From Excoecaria cochinchinensis (taxonomy: Eukaryota > Streptophyta > Magnoliopsida > Malpighiales > Euphorbiaceae), in assembly GCA_947683425.1 (NCBI GenBank), contig CANTUQ010000004.1, forward strand, positions 5,618,001 to 5,682,000: a DNA stretch of 64,000 nt, given 5' to 3'. The notes under the pieces were generated by a model that did no database searches, had not been told where the DNA came from, and worked only from the letters and a program-made list of their open reading frames with translations. Positions 1-9,682 of this stretch are shown here, one piece after another; position 1 is the stretch's first letter, and each line of letters begins with the position of its first letter. The translations under genes and the position numbers were made by a program.

Positions 1-1031
1 GGGCTCTCTCTTTCGGCAACTAGGGAAAATTAGAAAGAGAAAAGAAAATTGAGAGGAGGGGGAGAGAGCTCTCTCGGCTGGGAAAAAACACAGACCAAGA
101 ACAAAGAAAGTTAGAGCAAAAGAAAAGGAAAAGAAACAGAGAGAAAGCAAGGCAAAATAAGAAACAAAAAGAGAGAGCAGGGATTCAAAGACCAAAAAAA
201 AACAAAAGGGAAATCAAAGAGGAGATAAAAGAAGAAGTAAGAAAAGAGAGGAGCAGACCCAGACCCACGACGCCGGAAAAGGGAAAGAAAAAGGGGGAAG
301 GAGGCGAGGCCTCCGCCGGCCAGCCACGGCGCCGAACCACCGCACGCGCCCCGCCGGAGTGAAGAGGAGACCTAGACGCACCGAACGGCAGCCTCCGATC
401 AGCCATCGGCGCTGGCGTGTAGGAGATCGGAGGAATCGGAACCGGACGCTTTTTCGCGTTTTCTGACCACAGGCCGCCTCCTTTCGGCGCGTGACCACCG
501 GCGTTCGACTCCCGGCGCTCCGATCTACCATCCGGTGTTGGCGGTGTCTCCAACGGCCACTCCGACGAGCCTCTGGCGAGGGAAATCCGGTGAGCCTATT
601 TTATATTTATTTATTTTAATATATTATTAATTAATATTAATTAATATTATTAATTATTTATTTATAAATATTATTATTAATATTTATTTATAATTCTGTT
701 TTTATTATTTTTATTATTTTATTTAATATTTATTATTCTGTTTTTGTGATTATGTTAATTATTGTTATTATATTTGTTTATTTGTTATTTATTATTCTTT
801 TATTAATTAATATTAATATTATTAATTATTATTATTATTTATTTATTTATTTTCTGTTTATTAATATTATATTATTATTATTATTCTTTTTTATTTATTT
901 ATTATTAGTATTGTTGAGTTATATTAATATTGTTGTTATTAATATTATTTATTTTATGTTTATCTATTATTATTATTATATTTATTTATTTTCTTTTATT
1001 ATTATCATTATTTTTATCTATTTAATTTCTG

Positions 1032-1090
<59 letters not shown>

Positions 1091-1190
1091 TAATATTGTT
1101 ATTAATTAATTGTTATATTTATTATTTATGTTATGTTCATTTATTTTATAATATTAGCATTATTATTATTATTATTATTTGCATTATTGC

Positions 1191-1226
<36 letters not shown>

Positions 1227-2392
1227 CATTATTATATCCATTCATAATTACTATCATCATTTTATGTTTATTTATTATTCATTATTATTTTATGATATTA
1301 TTATTTGCACTATTATTTTTATTGGCATTAATCATTTTAATTGTCATTTTTGCTTTTATATTCATTAACTCTCAATTTATTTCATTCAATTATTTATTTA
1401 ATTATTTATTCATTTACTTATCATTTAATTTAATCCTTTATTCAATCATTCATTTGTTTATTTATTCACGATTAACAAATATCATTTTTCTATTTTGACT
1501 GCAATGCGGGAGGCATGTGGTTTTTCTAAGAAGTATGGGCGGAACAGATAAATTAGGATGAATTTATTTATTTATTCGAAAAATATGTAATTACTATTTT
1601 ATTTCATTTTATGTATTTGCGGTCCGTAATAATAAAATGATTTTCGACCGCTCTTAAAAAGAACCACCACACAAATGTTTTATACTAAATCGAATATTTG
1701 TTAACAAAACTGGACCAATGTCCTCGTTTTCATACCAAACTAAAATATCTAAACCGATTTGAGAATTCTATACTTTTTTGTAAAATGAATATTTGGGAAC
1801 CAACGTTCCCATCTAAATGAATAATCCGTTTTATGCATGTATTGCACTCTTTACAAAAGGGAGTTGTATTCCGCTCCTTGTATTATTGTAATTTATTGCT
1901 TTCACTATTTACTTGCTCATTTACGGCTTTCCAAATATGAATAAATGCGCCTTCGATTAATTGCATCGTGTGGAGAGAGAGCGAATTAATGATAATTAAA
2001 ATTTGATTATAAAATAATCGAGGTAGAAATAGATGAGAAATCCCGGACCCAGCTCTGGTCTTTGGGCTCAAAGAGGCTAGAGGTTTACCCTCCAAGACAC
2101 TTTTTTGTGCTACGAGACTTTAGCGCTAATCCTAGGCTCCTTAGGGCGAGAGGTTTACCTTCCAAGACCCCTCTGGCTGGCCCAAAATGGATACAAAGCG
2201 CAGTCTTAGGCTCTCCGAGGCGAGAGAAACTTTCCCAATGTTCTATTGGGTGGCGACTCCATGAAACCTCCTTATTGCCCAACATAGACGCACTTGCGAT
2301 TTATTGCAAGCTGTCAACGGACCCACAAATGCCCCGATCGCCCTCAAGCGGGTGGTCCCATGCTCGGCCGCGGGGATCCGGCGCGTGTCACA
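1..2392 (+). mobile_element. Tat/Ogre-type LTR A, right-hand part (3' or solo LTR)
   Basis: The segment from about 1860 to 2392 is the reverse complement of the same stretch in both LTRs of element T2 (19740-20270 and 34885-35400), so this is a related LTR on the plus strand. It ends in GCGTGTCACA at 2392, matching the T2 LTR end. It contains hairpin CCCAATGTTCTATTGGG (2234-2250) followed by TGGCGACTCC. Bases 1-590 are purine-rich then GC-rich, 590-1500 are AT-rich simple repeats, and 1500-1860 resemble the U3/R part of the T3 LTR. No tRNA-Arg primer site follows 2392; degraded reverse transcriptase follows instead. It is therefore a 3' LTR or a solo LTR. The left end lies outside the window. 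Reading frames in the GC-rich part look like chance. Confidence 0.8.
590..1500. repeat. AT-rich (TTA)n microsatellite block inside LTR A
   Basis: About 900 bases of T/A-only sequence dominated by TTA/TTAT steps. The longest pure TTA run is about 1034-1091 and another is about 1195-1225. Long Leu/Ile/Tyr-only reading frames here are artefacts of the triplet repeat. A similar block sits at the same relative place in the T3 LTR (39950-40180) and in the LTR fragment at 55560-56080. Confidence 0.9.
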
Positions 2393-2460
2393 CTATCCAA
2401 TATGTCAGTTTCTTTCATGGACCTGATGAACAGGGTGTTTGAACCCTACCTAGATACCAA
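2393..2460 (+). pseudogene. Chromovirus reverse transcriptase scrap
   Basis: About 20 codons read as FMDLMNRVFEPYLD, which matches the reverse transcriptase stretch just after the MPFGLTNA motif in interiors C1 (52800-52870, minus strand) and C2 (58620-58690, minus strand). The match begins immediately after the LTR A end and is lost by 2460. This is a fossil only, with no start, stop or flanking domains. LTR A probably inserted into, or was joined to, an old chromovirus copy here. Confidence 0.65.
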
Positions 2461-2477
2461 TTATATAATTGCCCGAA

Positions 2478-3957
2478 CTATACCCTAGTAGTAATTTGGC
2501 TTAATTAAGGTAATTGAGTAATTTTGATTTGAGTTTGCTAATTTTGGACCTAAGAGTAATTGGAAATGAGGACCTAATTGCATAAAATAATTAAGTTAAA
2601 TGGCTAATAAGTAATTGAGCATGATTAATTAGAAGTTGGATTAATTAAGTGATAATGGGAATTATTTAAGCTAATCAAGGTTAAGGATTGAAAGTGGAAA
2701 TCCAGGTGTCATCATCTGCACATGCCACCTTACTTATGCCATGCAATATAAAGCTATTGAGGAGCACATAATTTTGCATGTCTTGACCGGCCTCTCTCTC
2801 TTGTTCTTCTTCTTCATCCATTCTCTTTATTCTTCAATTTCATTCAATTGAATTTCTATTGATTGGGTCAAGTGGTGTTTGTATTGTGTTGTGTTTCTAT
2901 CTAGCCAAGGTAAGTGGTTAAGTTTAGATTGTTCTTCTTCTTCTTCCTTTCTTTTGGTTTGAATTAGAAGTGATTTTTTGTTCCAATTCTTGAAATTGGG
3001 TTGTGCTTGTAGTGGTTGAATAGAGAAAGGACAAGGGAAAGGAGAAAGTGGGAGAACTTAGTGACAAGTGAACTCATTGGAGCATAGGCGAAGAGGTTTG
3101 GGAAACTCTATTTTTGTGTGTTAAATTTAAAATTCATGTTGAATTGTGTATTCAGTTGAGGTGATAATATATATTTATGTTATGTGATAAGCTAAACTGA
3201 TTTCCATGAGATTTTAGCGTAGGCATGTAACCCTATTTTGAAGAATTAAGGAATTGCTATGTAATTTGTGAGTGATTGGATACTTAAAGTAGTATTGATT
3301 ATGCTGAGGTGTTTATATGTGTGTCAGTGTAGTTTTATGTGAGCTTGGAGTATTGGATATTCCAATTTGGTTGATTTCAAGCTTGGATAGCTTGACATGG
3401 TAAAACCAGTCTTGTAGGGTAATTTGACCTATTGGAATTGTCTATTTTATAACTTGAGTTATATGACTTTAAATTGAATGAGGTTAATAAGATTAGGTTT
3501 CCTAAGATATGTGCCCATAATTGTTATAGAAATGGTCATGTTGATTTGAGGGCTTTAAAGTCTTCAAAAGTGTGCACAAAAAATAGTTAAATCTTGTACA
3601 ATGGCTTTTGGAGCAAGTGGTGTTCCATTGGCCATAACTCCTTAATCTTAAGTCCTATTATAATGAGATTTGTGTCATTGTAATGTTAACATGTATGTGA
3701 ACACATGGTTAGAAGGTTATGATGGCATAAAATTATGTTAGGATGGGTTTTGAAAGACATTTGTGTGGCGGTTGCAAAATGTATGGAATAAAGGTTTGTG
3801 GAGTGGAGCTTTGAAGATGAAGTTCAGGCTCTGTTGCGAGCACGACAAGGGTCGCGGGAATGATAAAGTGCTCTCGCAGGCAAAATTGCCAGTCTGTGTT
3901 TTATTGTGAGCTCAGGCATTCTTGCGAGTGTGACAGAAGTCATTGGTTGGTTCTGTC
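2478..3957 (+). mobile_element. Chromovirus-type LTR fragment S0
   Basis: The first 120 bases resemble the starts of solo LTRs S2 and S4: a CCTAGTAG-like box, TTAATTAAGGTAATTG-type AT-rich text, then a pyrimidine-rich stretch near 2800-2950. Near 3830-3945 it carries the TTGCGAGC/CACGAC motifs typical of these LTRs. It has lost the canonical TGTAACACCCC start and is cut at 3957 by the T1 LTR. The other half would be expected beyond the far end of T1 and is not seen. I see no coding sequence in it. Confidence 0.5.
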
Positions 3958-5445
3958 TGTAAACACTGGGTCCTAAGGCAGTCCAGATCAGAGTTACCTG
4001 ATATAAATACCGGAACCCGTTCCACGAGACAAGGAGAGAAGTTGTAAGCTGTCGCCCTTAGAATTCGCAAATTTTAGGGATATTGGTGACAAAAAACCCT
4101 TTCTTGTCGAAAAAGAGCTTTTTTAGTTTAAGAAAATTGAGATTTTGTTTTTCTGGGTTGATCGATGCTCGTCCGTCAACCAAGTTCTCTTCGCTCGTGT
4201 TCGAGCGACAGACGTCACCGGTGCGCGTAGGGCCCATCGCCTATGCAAGTGAGCGGTGTAACACCCCCATACCCCCGGTAAGGAATATCAGGGCGCTACG
4301 CGGACACTTATGTATACATGTACATGCATTAGCGGAAGCGATAGCATAAACACATCCATTTAAAAGAAATTAAATACTACACTAGGGCCCACTTGCATGC
4401 TATATTAACTACATATACATTTGCATGTTCATATACATCTGTTTCCATTTAGCTTTACATATACATTTACATGTACCTTTACTTGTGATTTTTCTACTTA
4501 TATTACATAATGATGTTACTCAAAATGTAAAAACTCTATCTCTAACTTATACAAAAAGGAGATCAAAATAAAACTCCTAGTGGCCTTGACCTGCAGATGT
4601 CCACTCACTGATCCGAACCTGTAACCTACACGGAAATAAACATCCGTGCTAAGCGATAATGCTTAGTGGGGATAAAATAATGCAAAGGACTTTACGAAGT
4701 CACAGATAAATCACACAATCATATATCTCATGCGTATAACTCTTATACGTCTATAGGTTGCATGCTTAAATATCAAATACTCTGAACTCACATATAAGTA
4801 ACATCTACTCTTTCACTAATTCATGTACACTACATCTTGTACATTTCGTTTATTCAAATATACATTATCATGTAACCACATTCATGTCAATACACTCATG
4901 TAATCATGTACTTGTATACAGAACTGTAATGTACTTAAACATTACTTTCATGTACTATAGCTTTATTCGAAGCAACACTATAATCATCTCAAGTTCACTG
5001 CACAACATTTAACAAAACAAGCCTGAGTTCCTCTCATGGTGGATACGGGACGCTCTATAAAAAAACATTTTCGGTAGACCGAAGTCACAAAACATTTTCA
5101 TATATCTCTATTAATGACCATTCTCAGAGGTCGACCCGCTTCGCCCAAACGGGGCGGAACATGGGCAGCTGCACTCGGTAATCCCTTTATAAGCATGCTT
5201 ATCTATCCACTATAACGGTAATCAGGCTCAATACCAACTCACACACTATACACAGACATCAACTCATCAACTAAAATTCAAGTGCATTTATCAAATTCAG
5301 AGGCATGTAATTCATATACAATCTTGTTCAACAACTAAAAGCATGTAACACTTAAATTCATTACATAAACATATAAATCATGCAAAGCAAGACAGAAGAA
5401 AACACTCTCTTCAAAACAAATAAAACAGGATGCGAAGAGGTTCAC

Positions 5446-5530
5446 TGTCGCGATCGCGACAAGAAGTCGCGTTCGCGACAGAAGCCAAGTTCATTGTCGC
5501 GATCGCGACAAGAGGTCGCGCTCGCGACAG
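5446..5530. repeat. CpG palindrome cluster in S1
   Basis: Two perfect 16-bp palindromes TGTCGCGATCGCGACA (5446-5461 and 5495-5510) alternate with near-palindromes GTCGCGTTCGCGAC and GTCGCGCTCGCGACA. The matching cluster in S3 is at 15213-15350. Confidence 0.9.
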
Positions 5531-6946
5531 AAGATAGATTACAAAAAGGCTCTATACTCTATACCAAATGCATTATGTAACAATTCCTAAGTTCATACAT
5601 ATTTATCATGTCATTTACTATACTTCCTACAACTATACATTGTTACTTTATTAGTTAAATTACCATCTTTAATCATACTCATATGTATTTTTCCATTAAC
5701 AACTAATTTGTAATCATTTAGGAGCCCTAATCATGTATAAAACGTTAAGGGGAAAGGAAAGGGGTTGACCCATGCCAACCATGGGCTCAAAATGAAGAAA
5801 AAAAAGCTTAATATAGGGTGTTCTGTCGCGAGGTCGCGACCTGTGTCGCGCTCGCGACAGAGGCTCCGCTTTGGTGCCTCACGAGACTGCTTTTTACCCT
5901 AAACTTGTATCGTCTAAATAAACCTCTAAAAGTCTTTTTTAGGAAAATTGTTATTCCTAACAATTGTTCTCTAGGATATTAGCTTTCAAATGGGACAAGT
6001 TTCAGGTCGTTTGGACATCTATAACAAAAGATATGATCTAAACAACATATACTGTTCCAGTGAACCCGCCAGAACAGGGTCTCCTACGTTTTAATTACTT
6101 TTTGGGATACTTAGGGCAAGAATTAGATCAAGCACCCTCTTAGACATTTTTAGAAACTGATCTTATCTTTCATATGCAATTGGAATCAACCCAATTGGAG
6201 TCCTATAGCTCTACTTATCACAAATACAATACACAGAGGTCTGATGACAAATAAGCAGAATTTCGCAACATCAAACTCTATTATCAACACAAACACTCAA
6301 ATGATCAGGTTACATACTTTAAACATATATACACTTGTCATGAGCACTGTAAGCAATCAAAATGAACATCTTGAGCTAATTAAAGCTCATCAAGCATCTC
6401 TTTATTTACACATGTCTTTGTTCAAGCATTTCTCATATAAACACATGCAAAGTTAACACAGTCACACTCGATCCCTACCTCTAGGAACTCGATCACAGCT
6501 CTCTACTAGTTCCGATCTTCTCTTTTCCTTTATCGACTCTCTTGCCTCCAGCTTGCATCAAAACCACACACAAAAACACTTGGGGGTTACTCTTCTTTTT
6601 ACTTTAAATCAAAATAGAAACCAAGTAGTAGAAGAAGACTAATGCTACCATAATAGTGCTACTTACCTCTTCTCAAAATCCACTCTCTTCATCCCAACCC
6701 AAATGATTCTCTTTAGGAGCAAATGAAAAAGAGAAGAAAAGAGAGGAAAGTGGAGCACGGCAACTAAGAGCAAAGAAAACAAAAAGAGGAATTAAAAAGC
6801 CAAATGAAGAAATTGAAATGGGAGTAGGGAAAGTGGCCGGTCAACTAAATCCAAACCTTCTCACATAATGCTCACCAAACCAAATAAATGCCAACCATCT
6901 CATTTAATCCATCCATATCCTAAGCCAAGCCAAGCCAAATGTCTCT

Positions 6947-7065
6947 TTCCTACAATGACACTTGGCACACTCCTATAATGCCACTTGTCACTCTCATATG
7001 TCGCCACTTGTCACTCTTCTATGATGACACTTGTCACTCTCCTATGACACCATGTGTCAACTCCC
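6947..7065. repeat. Approximately 28-bp tandem repeat in S1
   Basis: About five imperfect copies built on CCACTTGTCACTCTCCTATG. The equivalent array in S3 is at about 13670-13770, in reverse complement. It is part of the LTR and not a separate insertion. Confidence 0.75.
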
Positions 7066-7499
7066 TACAACTCCAAGTCTCTTAGTCTCACTTATGCACA
7101 CATCTCGCGAGGGGGTTCTGTCGCGAGCGCGCTTGTCGCGCTCGCGACAGAACGCTCACGCCCGCACCAACCAGCTGAAGTTCGAAAACCGCTGGAGGGC
7201 TCTGTCGTGCCCGCGACACTTGTCGCGCTCGCGACAGAACTCTCGCACATAAACTTACCTTTTTCGAGCAAAACTCTGTAATTCTTCTAGGGCCACTTTG
7301 GGGTGTGACAAGCGGCGCCCGTCACTTAGCGCGACTGGGTGCCCATCGCTTGTGCGAGCGGGTGCCCGGCGCTCAAATAACCAGCGTGCCTCTTTGACCG
7401 ATGCCCTTCGGTGGGCTAGGGCATGCCCGTCTGTCAGGCCCTGCAACATGTTTGTGGATAAAGCTTCATTTTCTTGTTATTTATCTTTAAAATGGATAT

Positions 7500-7770
7500 C
7501 TAAGATTTGATTTTATCTTATAAAATTCGATTTGAATTCAAAAAGATTTGGTTTTATCTCCAAATCTAATTCGAATTCAAAAATATTTGATTTTATATCC
7601 TAAAATCTAATTTGAATTCAAAAATATTTAATTTTATCTTCTAAAATCTAGTTCGAATTCAAAGAGATTTGATATCTATCTTTAAAGATAATTTGAATTT
7701 TAAGAAGATTCGAATTTTTAATTTGAATTTTAAAAAGTTTTGACATTTTAATATGAATTTTAAAAAGATT
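7500..7770 (+). repeat. Imperfect 40-50 bp repeats in the T1 LTR
   Basis: Runs of GATTTGATTTTATCT, then AAATCTAATTCGAATTC, then AAAA recur five or six times and become increasingly degenerate to the right. They lie just upstream of the TATA-like box at 7801-7808, where U3 enhancer repeats are often found. Regulatory function is inferred from position only. Confidence 0.65.
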
Positions 7771-7800
7771 TGAATTTCTTTTTCTTATCCTCAGTTAGCT

Positions 7801-7808
7801 TATAAATA
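7801..7808 (+). promoter_or_regulatory. TATA-like box of the T1 LTR
   Basis: TATAAATA lies directly after the U3 repeat block, about 1.75 kb before the LTR end. It fits an LTR promoter by sequence and position. No transcription start can be read from the sequence. Confidence 0.5.
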
Positions 7809-9189
7809 GCAGGTTAAGGATCGAGGTTTAGGGTTGGCAACTTTGAGGTTAAATACTTTTCAAAAGCAAATGGTTTTCTTTCTAACGTTTCATTCAAAAA
7901 CTCTTTGAAACGAATCAGGAAAACTCGAGAAAGCAAAAAATGATTTTCTTTTCTCAACTTATTCCTTCTCAGATTTGAAATGAACAAAAAGGACAAAGGA
8001 GAAATCGAAAAAAAGAAACAAATTCTTTTCTCTTGATTTGTTCATTTAAAATTCCAAATCACTTAACGAAACAGTTTTATCAAAGAAATTGTCCAAAAAC
8101 ATTGTTATTGGTCAACCGGTTCCTATAGAATTCAAGGAAATTTCACGCGACTTCTACCTTCTAAAAATCAACATTTCGAGGGTAAACATTCAGGATTAGC
8201 CCATTTTATTGATTGGTTTATTTTATTGACATTTTATTGCATAAAAGGTAAACTAAAATGTGAAAAATTGGATTTTACTTGATTTTTTTTCTCATTTTTT
8301 TGTAGTTTAGTGTCGACCGACCGGTTGAAGGTCCCCAACCACAGTCATCGCTCAAGAGAGCGACTGGCCATCACGGGAATTATTTCACGCCCATCGGTCG
8401 CTCCAGGGACAGCCGTCGCTCGGCCGTCCCTGGTCCTCCTTTCTTCCCTTTTGTCGATTCTTATTCCTCTTTCTTTAATTCTTTTGGTTTCTATGCACAA
8501 AAGACAATTTATTTCTGTTTTTTTCTTCATTATTCAGGCCATTTGTTCCTTTTTACTTCTATTAATTCTTTTCATAATTATTTTATTTTGTTATTTTTCT
8601 AACATGTTATTCGTTCTTTGTGAGTTTCTTTATTTTATTGAGCATTGGGTGCTGGAAAAAGGGAACTAATTAGAATGATGCAGAAACGACAATACGGTTC
8701 ATTTCTTCTAGCCTGTTCTCTCTCGCTTATTTTTCTTGTCTTTATTTGTTGTAAATATTATTTCTGAGCTTGCTGATATAAAAGAGTGGCAATCAATTTC
8801 TACAAATAAATGAGGTTTTTCTTAAATAAAATGGGACCAATGTCCAAATTTTTTCCAAGTTGAATTGTCACCTTAATACTATTCTTTCTGAATATGCATG
8901 CGAGGATCAATGTTCTCAAACCTAATGAATACCCCATTGGATGATTGATTTCTTTTACTGCTCCTTTACAGTAGGGATTGTATTTTGCCCCTAGTTTTGT
9001 TATAATTTTTGGTATTTTTATTTACTCTACTTAACAATTGCTTTTATTTATGGCTTTCGTTATGTGATTGATCTATGCTTTAATTACTTGCATTAAACTG
9101 TATGAGAAAAGAGATGAAATTTTAACTTCAAAACTCACTTATAACCTTAACCGAGGTATGAATAAGAGTGGAGTCCCGAACTCTCTCTA

Positions 9190-9480
9190 GTCTTAGGTTT
9201 CACGAGGTTAGATGAACCTTTCCAATGTTCTATTTGCAAGGGAATTCCAAAATTTCTCCTACTGCCCAAAATAGACCTTTATGCTTTGTCTTAGGCTTCA
9301 TAAGGTTAGATGAACCTTTGTGATGTCCTGTCAGAATGGGGATTCCAAAATACCTCTTGTTGTGTAAAATATACATGTACGCACTGTCTTAGGCTCAGTG
9401 AGGCTAGACGAACTTTCCCAATGTTTTATTGGGTGGCGACTCTAAAACACCTCTTGTTGCCGAAAATAGATGCCCCTGTA
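9190..9480 (+). repeat. Three 98-bp U5 modules in the T1 LTR
   Basis: Starts at 9190, 9288 and 9386 all read GTCTTAGG(T/C)T, giving a regular 98-bp period. Each unit continues with a GAGGTTAGATGAACCTTT-like stretch, then a central region, then a CAAAATAGA-like end. The last unit has hairpin CCCAATGTTTTATTGGG (9417-9433) followed by TGGCGACTCT. Shorter versions occur in LTR A (module starts near 2059, 2129 and 2203) and in T2 and T3. Confidence 0.8.
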
Positions 9481-9561
9481 ATCTTTATGGGTCTTATAAA
9501 CCTCTCTCGAATACCCTAAAAGCGGGTCTTCAGGACCTCTAGGGTTCGGCGCACGGCATAG

Positions 9562-9579
9562 TGGTGACTCCATTGGGGA
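9562..9579 (+). other. T1 primer-binding site (tRNA-Arg type)
   Basis: TGGTGACTCCATTGGGGA begins three bases after the LTR end. It differs at two positions from the T2 site TGGCGACTCCACTGGGGA, which matches the 3' end of a plant tRNA-Arg that includes the CCA tail. tRNA-Arg priming is known for Ogre elements. Minus-strand DNA synthesis would start here. Confidence 0.85.
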
Positions 9580-9682
9580 AACTTGAGAATTCACTTAGAA
9601 AGCATCTTGGTTAGAACATATAATTGAGTTTTAATTTAAAAATTTCATCCCTCTTCAAAATTTGCACAGCATATCAGTAGAG

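Larger units (their letters stand above)
4257..7310 (-). mobile_element. Solo LTR S1 (chromovirus type)
   Basis: The 3054-bp unit is bounded by TGTAACACCCC and GGGGTGTGACA and flanked by the perfect 5-bp TSD AGCGG (4252-4256 and 7311-7315). No internal region is present, so it is a solo LTR left by recombination between two LTRs. It is the reverse complement of S3 along its whole length. It holds CpG palindromes (5446-5530, 5824-5860, 7119-7151, 7202-7237), the stem-loop at 4649-4666 and a short tandem repeat at 6947-7065. I see no coding sequence. Confidence 0.92.
3958..9558 (+). mobile_element. T1 5' LTR (interrupted by solo LTR S1)
   Basis: The LTR starts TGTAAACACTGGGTCC, closely related to the T3 start TGTAGACACCGGGTCC, and ends GCGCACGGCA at 9558, two bases before the PBS. 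Removing S1 and one TSD copy (4257-7315) leaves about 2.54 kb, comparable to the 2.0-2.8 kb LTRs of T2 and T3. A TATA-like box lies at 7801-7808. Imperfect 40-50 bp repeats built on AAATCTAATTTGAATTC fill 7500-7770. Three 98-bp modules form the U5 end (9190-9480). Only one T1 LTR is present in the window. Confidence 0.85.

Noticed and set aside
185..553. Two overlapping minus-strand reading frames of 105-122 codons
   Set aside because: They lie in the GC-rich, purine-biased part of an LTR. No recognisable domain and no match in sister elements.
746..1498. Long Ile/Leu/Tyr/Phe reading frames on the plus strand
   Set aside because: They are translations of a TTA-type microsatellite; composition is set by the triplet repeat, with no domain.
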